A stretch of DNA of 64,000 nucleotides, taken from Streptomyces sp. A1136. GTDB taxonomy: Bacteria > Actinomycetota > Actinomycetes > Streptomycetales > Streptomycetaceae. Shown piece by piece: positions 15,179 through 23,486 of this stretch. Under the pieces are notes generated by a model. It was given only the letters and a program-made list of their open reading frames with translations. It was not told where the DNA came from and ran no database searches. Made by a program: the position numbers and the translations under genes. Within the stretch, counting starts at the first letter, position 1, and each line of letters starts with the position of its first letter. The DNA lies in assembly GCF_004795055.1 (NCBI RefSeq), contig NZ_SSBJ01000038.1, forward strand, positions 1-64,000, written 5' to 3'.

Positions 15179-16342
15179 TCAGACGCGCATCGCCTGCGGC
15201 GACTCGCGCAGGTCCGCGTCCGGGCCGGGGTACTCGCGGATGATCTCGTAGCGCGTGTTGCGCTCGACCGGGCGGAAACCGGCTTCCCGGATGAGCTCCA
15301 GGAGGTCGTCGCGGCCCAGCTTGTTCGGGGTGCCGTAGTTGTCGGCGTCGTGCGTGATCTTGTACTCGACGACCGAGCCGTCCATGTCGTCCGCGCCGTG
15401 CTGGAGCGCCAACTGGGCGGTCTGCACCCCGTGCATCACCCAGAAGACCTTCACGTGCGGCACGTTGTCGAACAGGAGCCGGGAGACCGCGAAGGTCTTG
15501 AGCGCCTCGGCCCCGGTCGCCATCGTCGTGCGCGCCTGGAGCTTGTTGCGGACCTTGCCGTCCTGCATGTCCACGAAGTCGTGCTGGTAGCGCAGCGGGA
15601 TGAAGACCTGGAAGCCGCCGGTCTCGTCCTGGAGCTCACGCAGCCGCAGCACGTGGTCCACCCGGTGGCGCGGCTCCTCGATGTGCCCGTAGAGCATGGT
15701 CGAGGGGGTCTTGAGGCCCTTCGAGTGCGCCAGGCGGTGGATGCGCGACCAGTCTTCCCAGTGGGTGCGGTGGTCCACGATGTGCTGACGGACCTCCCAG
15801 TCGAAGATCTCGGCGCCGCCGCCGGTCAGCGACTCCAGGCCGGCCTCGATCAGCTCGTCCAGGATGTCGGAGGCCGACATGCCGGAGATCGTCTCGAAGT
15901 GGTGGATCTCCGTGGCCGTGAACGCCTTCAGCGAGACGTTCGGCAGCGCCTCCTTGAGCGCGGAGAGCGAGCGCGGGTAGTAGCGCCACGGCAGGGTCGG
16001 GTGCAGACCGTTGACGATGTGCAGCTCGGTGAGGTTCTCGTTCTCCATGGCCTTGGCCAGGCGGACGGCCTCCTCGATGCGCATCGTGTACGCGTCCTTC
16101 TCGCCCGGCTTGCGCTGGAACGAGCAGTACGCGCAGGACGCGGTGCACACGTTGGTCATGTTGAGGTGGCGGTTGACGTTGAAGTGGACGACGTCACCGT
16201 TCTTGCGCGTGCGCACCTCGTGGGCGAGGCCGCCGAGCCAGGCCAGGTCGTCGGACTCGTAGAGGGCGATGCCGTCCTCACGGGTCAGCCGCTCGCCGGA
16301 ACGGACCTTCTCCTCCAGCTCACGCTTGAGCCCAGCGTCCAT
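15179..16342 (-). CDS. mqnE: Aminofutalosine synthase MqnE (radical SAM)
   Basis: 387 residues. The radical SAM cluster motif CTASCAYC (Cys66, Cys70, Cys73) binds a 4Fe-4S cluster. MqnE joins a carboxyvinyloxybenzoate to SAM-derived adenosine to give aminofutalosine, the second step of the futalosine menaquinone route. Length and the motifs NVNRHLNMTN and GGGAEIFDWEVR fit this enzyme rather than MqnC. The ATG at 16342 follows GAGGAGAGG; the longer frame to 16381 lacks a ribosome-binding site. ubiX, mqnP and mqnL lie within 6 kb, together giving the decarboxylation/prenylation end of the same pathway. Confidence 0.95.
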   Translation of the reverse strand: MDAGLKRELEEKVRSGERLTREDGIALYESDDLAWLGGLAHEVRTRKNGDVVHFNVNRHLNMTNVCTASCAYCSFQRKPGEKDAYTMRIEEAVRLAKAMENENLTELHIVNGLHPTLPWRYYPRSLSALKEALPNVSLKAFTATEIHHFETISGMSASDILDELIEAGLESLTGGGAEIFDWEVRQHIVDHRTHWEDWSRIHRLAHSKGLKTPSTMLYGHIEEPRHRVDHVLRLRELQDETGGFQVFIPLRYQHDFVDMQDGKVRNKLQARTTMATGAEALKTFAVSRLLFDNVPHVKVFWVMHGVQTAQLALQHGADDMDGSVVEYKITHDADNYGTPNKLGRDDLLELIREAGFRPVERNTRYEIIREYPGPDADLRESPQAMRV

Positions 16343-16450
16343 GCCGGTCCTCTCCTCTGTCTGTCCTGATCTGTCCTGCACTGCCCGTGCTTTGCGCGTC
16401 GCCGCCTCGACCCGTGGTCCGGGTGGCCGCGACCGCCACCCACCGTACTC

Positions 16451-16906
16451 TCAGCCCTCCTCGGGCAGTTCCCCGACCCGGTTCTCCCACTTCGTGGAGA
16501 GCACGATGGTGGTGCGGGTGCGCGAGACGCCCTTGGTGCCGGAGAGCTTGCGGATGATTTTCTCCAGGCCGTCCACGTCGCTGGCGCGCACCTTCAACAT
16601 GAAGGAGTCGTCGCCGGCGATGAACCAGCAGTCCTCGATCTCGGCGAGGTCGCGCAGCCGGCGGGCCACGTCTTCGTGGTCGGCGGCGTCGGAGAGCGAG
16701 ATGCCGATGAGCGCCGTGACGCCGAGACCCAGCGAGGCCGCGTCCACGGTCGCGCGGTAGCCCGTGATCACGCCCGCCGTCTCCAGACGGTTGATGCGGT
16801 CGGTGACGCTCGGGCCGGAGAGGCCCACGAGACGGCCCAGCTCCGCGTACGAGGCACGGCCGTTTTCCCGGAGTGCCTGGATGAGCTGCCTGTCCACCGT
16901 GTCCAT
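16451..16906 (-). CDS. Lrp/AsnC family transcriptional regulator
   Basis: 151 residues: N-terminal HTH (RQLIQALRENGRASYAELG and SGPSVTDRINRLETAGVI) and C-terminal RAM ligand-binding domain (about 65-145) with EDCWFIAGDDSFMLKV. Typical Lrp length. It sits just upstream of mqnE on the same strand (109-nt gap) and opposite a small gene; it may control its own promoter or the menaquinone genes, though nothing proves this. The divergent spacer is AT-rich with an inverted repeat at 16965-16985. Confidence 0.93.
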   Translation of the reverse strand: MDTVDRQLIQALRENGRASYAELGRLVGLSGPSVTDRINRLETAGVITGYRATVDAASLGLGVTALIGISLSDAADHEDVARRLRDLAEIEDCWFIAGDDSFMLKVRASDVDGLEKIIRKLSGTKGVSRTRTTIVLSTKWENRVGELPEEG

Positions 16907-16964
16907 TACGTGGAGCCTTCCATTATTCGGCGATTCTGCGAGTCTAGGTATAGAATCTAAGGCA

Positions 16965-16985
16965 CACAGGGGTCAACACCCTGTG
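16965..16985. promoter_or_regulatory. Inverted repeat CACAGGG-N7-CCCTGTG
   Basis: Perfect 7-nt arms with the spacer GTCAACA, between the Lrp gene and the 44-aa gene. It may be an Lrp operator or a hairpin in the leader of the small gene. Confidence 0.45.
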
Positions 16986-17029
16986 AAATCTTTCAACAGA
17001 TCAAAGACGATCTTCAGGAGTGGTTCACC

Positions 17030-17164
17030 GTGTACACGATCGAGATGGCCTACGCGCACATGCGACAGCTCCAGGAGCTGGCCAACCGATCCCGCACCGA
17101 CCAGCCGTCCGCCGCGCACCGCGTCGACAAGATGCGCAAGCCGCGCACCGACAAGAAGCGCTAG
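17030..17164 (+). CDS. Conserved-looking 44-aa basic protein
   Basis: GTG at 17030 with AGGAG 9 nt upstream opens a 44-codon frame: MYTIEMAYAHMRQLQELANR, then a basic tail ending RKPRTDKKR. Codon usage is strongly G/C at third positions as in neighbouring genes, which supports coding. The N-terminal half forms an amphipathic helix; the C-terminal third is rich in Lys and Arg. I recognise no named family. It is divergent from the Lrp regulator and its TAG overlaps the TAG of the convergent ubiX gene (CTAG). A role in nucleic-acid or membrane binding is possible but unproven. Confidence 0.75.
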   Translation: MYTIEMAYAHMRQLQELANRSRTDQPSAAHRVDKMRKPRTDKKR

Positions 17165-17847
17165 GCACCGCTCGCCTCCCGGGGAGCACGGGAACCTCCG
17201 AGCTCCCCCTCCCACCTGCGGTACAGCCGGTGCGGCACACCCGCCGCGTCGAGCACCCGCCCCGCGACGAAGTCCACCAGATCCTGGATGTGCGTCGCAC
17301 CCGCGTAGAACGCCGGAGAGGCGGGCAGCACGACCGCGCCCGCCTCGTCCAGCGCCACCAAGTGCTTCAGGGTCTGACCGTTCAGCGGAGTCTCCCGCAC
17401 CGCGACCACCAGCCGGCGCCGCTCCTTGAGCGTCACGCTCGCCACGCGCTGGAGCAGGTCCTTCGACAGTCCCAGCGCCACGCCCGCCACGCACGCCGTG
17501 GACGCGGGCACGATCAGCATCCCCTGCACGGGGTACGAACCCGAGCTCGGCCCCGCGGCCAGGTCCCCCGCGGCCCAGTGGCGCACGTCGTCCAGCTCGG
17601 GCGTCGCGAAACTGCCCGGCTTGCCGTCCGCGCCGCGTTCCAGCCACCGGGCCAGGTCCTCGCGCCAGTGCGCGTCCCGGAACGCGATGCCGGTCTCGTC
17701 CAGCAGGGTCAGGCGCGACGCCCGGCTCACCACCAGGTCGACGCTTTCCCCCGCCGCGAGAAGCCCGCGGAGCACCGCCGCCGCGTACGGCGTCCCGGAC
17801 GCCCCGGAAACCCCGACCACCCACGGGGTGCGCTTGCCGTCAGTCAT
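17161..17847 (-). CDS. ubiX: UbiX-like flavin prenyltransferase (MqnM-type)
   Basis: 228 residues. UbiX enzymes attach a dimethylallyl group to FMN to make the prenylated flavin needed by UbiD decarboxylases. Family marks: GVSGASGTPYAAAVLRGL at the FMN loop, PASTACVAGVALGLSKDLLQRV, in part, and PASPAFYAGATHIQDLVDFVAGRVLD near the end. ATG at 17847 has GGAGG directly upstream; the open frame extends further but without a start signal. The nearby mqnL is the UbiD-type partner and needs this cofactor. In S. coelicolor the equivalent has, from memory, been called MqnM. Confidence 0.93.
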   Translation of the reverse strand: MTDGKRTPWVVGVSGASGTPYAAAVLRGLLAAGESVDLVVSRASRLTLLDETGIAFRDAHWREDLARWLERGADGKPGSFATPELDDVRHWAAGDLAAGPSSGSYPVQGMLIVPASTACVAGVALGLSKDLLQRVASVTLKERRRLVVAVRETPLNGQTLKHLVALDEAGAVVLPASPAFYAGATHIQDLVDFVAGRVLDAAGVPHRLYRRWEGELGGSRAPREASGA

Positions 17848-17909
17848 GCCTCCGAGACTATCCGGCCACCGCGAGCGGGCACGGAGTAAGGTGCCCGGAC
17901 GTTCAAGGG

Positions 17910-18581
17910 GTGGACACGAATGACGGGGGGGTCGGCGTGGAAGAGGTGCGCGCGGGGCGGGCAGGGCCGGCGGCACGAGCCGTGCGGCAGGGCGGGGAGG
18001 ACCGGGGCCGCGCCGATCGGGCCAAAGCCGCCGCGAAGCTGATGTCGGCCTGGGTCGCGCTGCTGTGGGTGATCGAGGCCGTGGACTACGCCACCGGGCA
18101 CGCGCTGGACGCGTACGGGATCACCGCCCGCGAGACCGACGGCCTGGGCGGGATACCGCTGGCCCCGTTCCTGCACTTCGGCTTCGACCACGTGGCGTCC
18201 AACAGTCTCCCGCTGCTGGTGCTGGGCTTCGTCGCCGCCCTGGGCGGGATACGCCGCTTCCTCGCCGTGTCGGCGGTGATCACCCTGGCCGACGGCCTCG
18301 CGGTGTGGCTGATATCCCCTTCGCACTCCGTGACCGCCGGCGCCTCGGGCCTGATCTTCGGACTCTTCGGGTACCTGCTGGTGCGCGGCTTCGTGGAACG
18401 CCGACCGCTGGGGGTGGTGGTCGGGCTCGCCCTCGCCGCCGTCTGGGGCACCACGTTTCTGTCGGGCGTCCTGCCCACCGATTCGATGATCAGCTGGCAG
18501 GCGCACCTCTTCGGACTCGTCGCGGGCGTGGCGACGGCGTTCCTCTTCCGCCGCCCGCCGCGACCGGCCCTGACGGGCTGA
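17910..18581 (+). CDS. Rhomboid family intramembrane serine protease
   Basis: 223 residues, about six membrane helices. The catalytic pair is visible: Ser in HSVTAGASGLIFGLFGY and His in SWQAHLFGLVAGVA; the L1 loop has HFGFDHVASNSLPLL. Rhomboids cleave single-pass membrane proteins within the bilayer; the substrate is unknown. The start is uncertain: GTG at 17910 follows AAGGGG closely, while GTG at 17937 would shorten the charged N-terminus by 9 residues. It is divergent from ubiX and convergent with mqnP. An 8-bp tandem repeat contains its stop codon. Confidence 0.9.
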   Translation: MDTNDGGVGVEEVRAGRAGPAARAVRQGGEDRGRADRAKAAAKLMSAWVALLWVIEAVDYATGHALDAYGITARETDGLGGIPLAPFLHFGFDHVASNSLPLLVLGFVAALGGIRRFLAVSAVITLADGLAVWLISPSHSVTAGASGLIFGLFGYLLVRGFVERRPLGVVVGLALAAVWGTTFLSGVLPTDSMISWQAHLFGLVAGVATAFLFRRPPRPALTG

Positions 18582-18600
18582 CGGGCTGACGGGCTGACGG
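18570..18600. repeat. 8-bp tandem repeat CTGACGGG
   Basis: Nearly four copies span the rhomboid stop codon and the gap to mqnP. The in-frame TGA at 18579-18581 lies in the second copy. It has no obvious hairpin. Confidence 0.85.
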
Positions 18601-18602
18601 TG

Positions 18603-19526
18603 CTAGAGGGTCAGGCCCCGCACGGCGAGGTCCAGTACGGCGCAGACGAAGAGCGCGATCCCGATGAAACCATTCACCGTGAAGAAGGCGCGGTTCAGCC
18701 GGGACAGGTCGTGCGGCGTGACGATCGTGTGCTCGTAGAGGAAGGCGGCCACGACGATCACCAGACCGACCCAGAAGAACACCCCGGCGTGCGTGGCCAC
18801 CGCGTACCAGGCCAGCAGAGCGGTGGTGACGACGTGCGCGCCGCGCGCGCCCCACAGCGCCGCCGGGATGCCGAAGCGGGCCGGGACCGACTTCACGCCC
18901 TCCGCGCGGTCGGCGGCCACGTCCTGGCAGCCGAATATCAGGTCGAAGCCGCCGATCCACACGCCCACCGCGAGGCCGAGGATCACCGCGTCCCAGGACC
19001 ACTCGCCGGTGACGGCCAGCCAGGCCCCGATCGGGCCCATCGCCTGGGCCAGGCCGAGGATGGCGTGCGGGAAGTTCGTGAACCGCTTGCCGTACGGGTA
19101 CACCACCATCGGGACCACGGCGAGCGGCGCGAGCGCCAGGCACAGCGGGTTCAGCAGCGCCGCCGCGCCCAGGAACACGGCGAGCGCCACGCCGGCCCCC
19201 GTCCAGGCGGAGCGCACGGACACCGCGCCGGTGACCAGTTCGCGCCCGGCGGTGCGGGGATTGCGGGCGTCGATCTCGCGGTCGATGATCCGGTTGGCGG
19301 CCATCGCGAAGGTCCGCAGGCCCACCATGCAGACCGTGACGAGCAGCAGCTTCAGCCAGTGCGTCGTCCCGTCGAGCCGGAACATGGCGGTCAGCGCGGC
19401 GATGTAGGCGAAGGGCAGCGCGAAAACCGAGTGTTCGATCATCACGAGCCGCAGGAACGCCTTGACCTTGCCCGGGGCCTGTGGCGCGGGGCCGGACCCG
19501 ACCACCCCGTCGGCTGTCGTCATCAT
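18603..19526 (-). CDS. mqnP: Menaquinone prenyltransferase MqnP (UbiA family)
   Basis: 307 residues with eight or nine membrane helices. The two Asp-rich motifs that bind the prenyl diphosphate through Mg2+ are present: N78-x3-D82-x3-D86 (NRIIDREID) and DLIFGCQDVAADRAEG. In the futalosine route MqnP prenylates 1,4-dihydroxy-6-naphthoate (or its carboxylated form) in the membrane. The ATG at 19526 overlaps the TGA of the upstream unknown gene (ATGA), and a second ATG follows at once. It is last in the mqnL-unknown-mqnP unit. Confidence 0.94.
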   Translation of the reverse strand: MMTTADGVVGSGPAPQAPGKVKAFLRLVMIEHSVFALPFAYIAALTAMFRLDGTTHWLKLLLVTVCMVGLRTFAMAANRIIDREIDARNPRTAGRELVTGAVSVRSAWTGAGVALAVFLGAAALLNPLCLALAPLAVVPMVVYPYGKRFTNFPHAILGLAQAMGPIGAWLAVTGEWSWDAVILGLAVGVWIGGFDLIFGCQDVAADRAEGVKSVPARFGIPAALWGARGAHVVTTALLAWYAVATHAGVFFWVGLVIVVAAFLYEHTIVTPHDLSRLNRAFFTVNGFIGIALFVCAVLDLAVRGLTL

Positions 19527-20002
19527 GCGAGGCTCCTGCGGAAGTCTTCGAGATCGGCGCGCAGCGCGTCGGCGTCCACGGCCGGGATCTCCAGCGTGAG
19601 CGGGGAGAGCTCCTCGCCCTCCGGCGGGGTGATGGTCGACAGGAAACGGCAGTCCGCGCCGCCGGGGCCCGGGTAGGCCTGGAGGCGCAGTACCTCGCCC
19701 GCCCCGACGATGAACGGCCCGGTCTCGAAGGACAGCTCGGCCAGCAGCCGGCCGGCGAAGTCCTCGGCCTCCGCGTCCCTGAGGCCGGGCAGCTCGAAAC
19801 CGCCGCCCTCACCGGTCTCGTCCTCCCACATCAGCGCCCAGACGTCACCGGGCCCCGCGAACTCCTCCGCCGAGACGCCCGCTTGTCCGGCGGCCTCGCG
19901 GACCTCCGGGTCGGCCGGGTCCAACCGCGGCCGCACCAGGGCCACGTAGGCCGTGTCGGTGCCGATGAAGAGCTCGGGTCCGCTCACACCGATGGGGCTC
20001 AC
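19523..20002 (-). CDS. Unknown protein coupled between mqnL and mqnP
   Basis: 159 residues, acidic and soluble, with no signal peptide, membrane segment or cysteine cluster (a single Cys in GADCRF). I recognise no family. Segments such as ELFIGTDTAYVALVRPRL and DVWALMWEDETGEGGGFELPGL suggest an alpha/beta fold. The GTG at 20002 overlaps the mqnL stop (GTGA), and its TGA overlaps the mqnP ATG. Coupling on both sides means it is made in step with two menaquinone enzymes. That makes an accessory role in menaquinone synthesis plausible, but no residue points to catalysis. Confidence 0.85.
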   Translation of the reverse strand: MSPIGVSGPELFIGTDTAYVALVRPRLDPADPEVREAAGQAGVSAEEFAGPGDVWALMWEDETGEGGGFELPGLRDAEAEDFAGRLLAELSFETGPFIVGAGEVLRLQAYPGPGGADCRFLSTITPPEGEELSPLTLEIPAVDADALRADLEDFRRSLA

Positions 20003-21456
20003 AGGCCGTACTCCTTCCAGCGGCTGTCGACCAGGGCGGCCGTCGCGGGGTCGGACTCCACCATGTCGGGCCAGCCGCCGTCGCGGGTGTAGCCCTCCTC
20101 GGGCAGCTTCTTCGTCGCGTCGATGCCGGCCTTCCCGCCCCAGAACTGCTGGTAGGAGGCGTGGTCCAGGTGGTCCACGGGACCTTCGACGACGGTGAGG
20201 TCACGGCTGTAGTCGGTGTTGCCGAGCGCCCGCCAGGACACCTCGTGCAGGTCGTGGACGTCGCAGTCCTTGTCCACCACGATGATCAGCTTGGTCAGCG
20301 ACATCATGTGCGCGCCCCAGATGGCGTGCATGACCTTCTGGGCGTGCTTGGGGTACTTCTTGTCGATCGAGACGATCGCGCAGTTGTGGAAGCCGCCCGA
20401 CTCGGGGAGGTGGTAATCCACGATGTCCGGGACGATGATCTTGAGCAGGGGCAGGAAGAAGCGTTCCGTCGCGCGCCCCAGCGGCCCGTCCTCGGTCGGC
20501 GGCCGACCCACCACGATCGACTGGAGGAGCGGACGCTTGCGCATCGTCACGCAGTCGATCGTCAGCGCCGGGAAGGGTTCCTGCGGGGTGTAGAAGCCGG
20601 TGTGGTCGCCGAACGGCCCCTCCGGCAGCATCTCGCCCGGCTCCAGCCAACCCTCGATGACGACTTCGGCGTTGGCGGGCACCTGGAGCGGGACCGTCTT
20701 GCAGTCGACCATCTCGATGCGCTTGCCCGCGACGAACCCGGCGAAGAGGTACTCGTCGATGTCGCCCGGCAGCGGCGCGGTGGACGCGTACGTGACCGCC
20801 GGCGGGCAGCCGAAGGCGATCGCGACCGGCAGCCGCTCACCGCGCGCGGCGGCGACCGCGTAGTGGTTGCGGCTGTCCTTGTGGATCTGCCAGTGCATGC
20901 CGATGGTGCGCTTGTCGTGGCGCTGGAGGCGGTAGAGGCCGAGGTTGCGCACGCCCGTCTCCGGGTGTTTGGTGTGCGTCAGTCCCAGGTTGAAGAAGGA
21001 GCCGCCGTCCTTGGGCCAGGTGAACAGGGCCGGGAGGCGGTCGAGGTCCACGTCGTCGCCGGTGAGGACGACCTCCTGGACCGGGGCGGAGTCGCCCTTC
21101 ACCTTCTTCGGCGGCACGTGCACCATCGAGCCGAGCTTGCCGAACGCCTCGCGCACGCCGATGAAGCCCTGGGGCAGCTCGGGCTTGAGGAGACCGCCGA
21201 TCTTGTCGCTGATCTCCGCGTACGACTTCAGGCCGAGGGCCTTGAGCAGCCGGCGGTCGGTCCCGAAGACGTTCATGGCGAGCGGCATGGCCGAGCCCTT
21301 GACGTTCTCGAAGAGCAGCGCGGGACCACCGGCCTTGTTGACTCTGTCGACGATCTCCCCGACCTCCAGGTAGGGGTCGACTTCGGCCTTGATGCGCTTG
21401 AGGTCGCCCTCCCGCTCCAGAGCCCGGAGCAGCGAGCGGAGATCGTCGTAAGCCAT
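19999..21456 (-). CDS. mqnL: UbiD-family menaquinone decarboxylase MqnL
   Basis: 485 residues, normal for UbiD proteins. It needs prenylated FMN and Mn2+/K+ and removes the ring carboxylate of the naphthoate intermediate. Visible marks are GLYRLQRHDKRTIGMHWQIHKD (in part), the E-x-P region EGPFGDHTGFY, with the catalytic Glu-Arg-Glu type network likely in IEGWLEPGE and this loop, and MRKRPLLQSIVVG. It heads an operon with the unknown 159-aa gene and mqnP. ubiX, supplying its cofactor, lies 2 kb downstream on the same strand but behind the convergent rhomboid gene. Confidence 0.94.
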   Translation of the reverse strand: MAYDDLRSLLRALEREGDLKRIKAEVDPYLEVGEIVDRVNKAGGPALLFENVKGSAMPLAMNVFGTDRRLLKALGLKSYAEISDKIGGLLKPELPQGFIGVREAFGKLGSMVHVPPKKVKGDSAPVQEVVLTGDDVDLDRLPALFTWPKDGGSFFNLGLTHTKHPETGVRNLGLYRLQRHDKRTIGMHWQIHKDSRNHYAVAAARGERLPVAIAFGCPPAVTYASTAPLPGDIDEYLFAGFVAGKRIEMVDCKTVPLQVPANAEVVIEGWLEPGEMLPEGPFGDHTGFYTPQEPFPALTIDCVTMRKRPLLQSIVVGRPPTEDGPLGRATERFFLPLLKIIVPDIVDYHLPESGGFHNCAIVSIDKKYPKHAQKVMHAIWGAHMMSLTKLIIVVDKDCDVHDLHEVSWRALGNTDYSRDLTVVEGPVDHLDHASYQQFWGGKAGIDATKKLPEEGYTRDGGWPDMVESDPATAALVDSRWKEYGL

Positions 21457-21546
21457 GGGGCCCAGTATCCGTCACCTACTACCCTGGGGACGTCACCGGG
21501 GCTCCGCGTGGGCCCGCCGTCACTGCCTGGGAGTCGGTCCCGCACC

Positions 21547-21855
21547 GTGCTGCGCTACCTGCCGTTCCTGCTGATCATCGCGCTGACCATCTACGCCTTC
21601 ATCGACTGCCTGAACACGCCGGAGGAGGAGGTCAGGCACCTGCCGAAGGTGGTGTGGGTACTGATCATCCTGCTGTTCTCGATCGTCGGACCGGTGGTGT
21701 GGCTGTTCGCGGGCAGGACCCGGGCCGGCGGCGGCCGTGACCGCCGCACCGAATGGGTGGCGCCCGACGACAACCCGGAGTTCCTGCGGTCCCTGCGCGA
21801 GGAGCACGACAAGAACAAGGACAAGAACAGGGACAGGGACACCGACAAGGACTGA
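21547..21855 (+). CDS. PLDc_N domain membrane protein
   Basis: 102 residues: two membrane helices (about 3-19 and 36-57) of the phospholipase D/nuclease N-terminal type (LPFLLIIALTIYAFIDCL and VVWVLIILLFSIVGPVVWLFAGR, in part) joined by a short acidic loop. A charged tail ends in an Asp/Lys/Arg/Asn repeat (DKNKDKNRDRDTDKD). The catalytic HKD domain is absent, so it is not a phospholipase. GTG at 21547 opens the domain directly. Role unknown. It diverges from mqnL across a 90-nt spacer. Confidence 0.85.
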   Translation: MLRYLPFLLIIALTIYAFIDCLNTPEEEVRHLPKVVWVLIILLFSIVGPVVWLFAGRTRAGGGRDRRTEWVAPDDNPEFLRSLREEHDKNKDKNRDRDTDKD

Positions 21856-21874
21856 CCGGCTCGGGGCCGACCGC

Positions 21875-22381
21875 TCAGCGGCGCCGGGTGAGGGGCCTCG
21901 CGTAGGAGTCGCGCAGTTCGGCGCGGCGGGCCGGCGTCCACGCGGCGGGGTCCGTCAGCGCCGCTTCGAGGAGTTCGAAGTGCTGGTGCCAGTCAGCGAG
22001 GGCGTCGAGTGGGTCGCCGGATTCCGGCCCCGGGCCCTCGCGCTCGTTCAGGAAGCGGATCACCGTGGAGTCCGTGCCGACCGGCTCCAGGTGGAAGCGC
22101 AGCCGCCCGAGCCCGCCGAGCGTGTACTCCACGACCCGCTCCACGTCCCAGGCCGTGATCCGGCCCGAGGCCGCCGGACCGCCGTCGAGGGGGCGCAGGG
22201 TGACGGCGCCGTCGAGGTGCCGTTCCAGGACGTCCGCTTCGCCCAGCCAACGGCGCAGCCCGTCCGCCGTGGTCAAGGCGGGCCAGAGGTCCTCGTAGGA
22301 GTGCGCCAGGTGCGGCTCGAAGCGGATCAGCAGGCGGCCCCCGCCGGGGCTCTCGCTGGTGCCATGGCTCACGGGAGACAT
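21875..22381 (-). CDS. SRPBCC (AHSA1-like) domain protein
   Basis: 168 residues of the START/Bet v 1-like cavity fold: LLIRFEPHLAHSYEDLWPALTT, in part, RRWLGEADVLERHLDG, and GRITAWDVERVVEYTLGG, then a C-terminal helix. Such proteins bind hydrophobic ligands or assist stress responses; the ligand here is unknown. It lies 25 nt downstream of ccsB on the same strand, so it may be the last gene of the cytochrome c maturation transcript. Confidence 0.85.
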   Translation of the reverse strand: MSPVSHGTSESPGGGRLLIRFEPHLAHSYEDLWPALTTADGLRRWLGEADVLERHLDGAVTLRPLDGGPAASGRITAWDVERVVEYTLGGLGRLRFHLEPVGTDSTVIRFLNEREGPGPESGDPLDALADWHQHFELLEAALTDPAAWTPARRAELRDSYARPLTRRR

Positions 22382-22406
22382 GACACCAGCGTCCCACTAA
22401 CGCCGG

Positions 22407-23486
22407 TCAGACGCCCGCGTACGAGTGCTTGCCGTTGAGCAGGATGTTCACGCCGTAGTAGTTCCAGATCCAGCAGGCGAAGGCGAACAGCGCCAGGTAG
22501 GCGGCCTTGCGGCCCTTCCAGCCCGCCGTGGCCCGTGCGTGCAGGTAGCAGGCGTACGCCACCCACGTCACGAAGGACCAGACCTCCTTGGGGTCCCAGC
22601 CCCAGTACCGGCCCCAGGCGTCGCCCGCCCAGATCGCGCCCGCGATGATCGTGAAGGTCCACAGCGGGAAGAACGCGGCGTTGATCCGGTAGGAGAACTT
22701 GTCGAGCGTGGCCGCCGAGGGCAGGCGCTCCATCACCGAGGTGCGGAAGCGGCCCGGGGTGCGACCGGCTTCCAGGTGGCTCTCGTAACCGTCACGGAAG
22801 AGGTAGAGCACCGTGCCGGTGGCACCGATGTAGAAGACCGCGCCGCAGATGATCGCGGTGGAGACGTGGATCCACAGCCAGTACGAGTGCAGGGCCGGGA
22901 CCAGCTGGTCGCTCGCGGTGTACAGCCAGGTGGTGGCGATGCCCAGGTCCAGCAGGACGGTGGTGACCAGGATCAGGCCCATCCAGCGGACGTTCTTCCC
23001 GAGCATCAGCAGGATCAGGTACGCGGCGACGGCCACCGTGGAGAAGGTGAGCGAGAACTCGTACATGTTGCCCCAGGGGGCCCGCTTCACGGACGTCGCG
23101 CGCGCGACGACACCGGCCGCCTCGATGAGGAAGCCGAGCGCGGTCAGCGAGACCGCGATCCGCCCGTACAGGTCGCCCTGCTCGGTGCCGCCCGCGGCGC
23201 CGGGGCCGTCCGGGACGTCACGGGTGCCGGCGGCGGACCGGGTGACGACCTGCGGCCGGTCGAGGACGGCGGTGCCCCCCTTGCCGCGCACCTGCACCGC
23301 CGGCGCCGCGGCGGCCTTGGCCCCGGTCAGCGCGGCGGCGGTGCGGCCGACCTTGCTGCGGCTGCCGAAAATCCACTCGGCGATGTGGGCGAGGAAGGCG
23401 AACGTGTAGACCGCCATCGACGAATAGACCAGGTAGTTGCTGATCTGGGCCAGGTTCTCATTGGCCTCGGCTGCGAGCGGCGTCAT
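22407..23486 (-). CDS. ccsB: Cytochrome c biogenesis protein CcsB/ResC
   Basis: 359 residues with about eight membrane helices. The haem-handling tryptophan-rich segment GRYWGWDPKEVWSFVTWV, in part, is the hallmark of CcsA/ResC proteins, which with ResB bring haem to apocytochrome c outside the membrane and ligate it. A long Ala/Gly-rich cytoplasmic loop (about residues 35-95) separates the first helix from the rest. The ATG overlaps the TGA of resB by 4 nt. It ends the resA-ccdA-resB-ccsB operon. Confidence 0.94.
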   Translation of the reverse strand: MTPLAAEANENLAQISNYLVYSSMAVYTFAFLAHIAEWIFGSRSKVGRTAAALTGAKAAAAPAVQVRGKGGTAVLDRPQVVTRSAAGTRDVPDGPGAAGGTEQGDLYGRIAVSLTALGFLIEAAGVVARATSVKRAPWGNMYEFSLTFSTVAVAAYLILLMLGKNVRWMGLILVTTVLLDLGIATTWLYTASDQLVPALHSYWLWIHVSTAIICGAVFYIGATGTVLYLFRDGYESHLEAGRTPGRFRTSVMERLPSAATLDKFSYRINAAFFPLWTFTIIAGAIWAGDAWGRYWGWDPKEVWSFVTWVAYACYLHARATAGWKGRKAAYLALFAFACWIWNYYGVNILLNGKHSYAGV

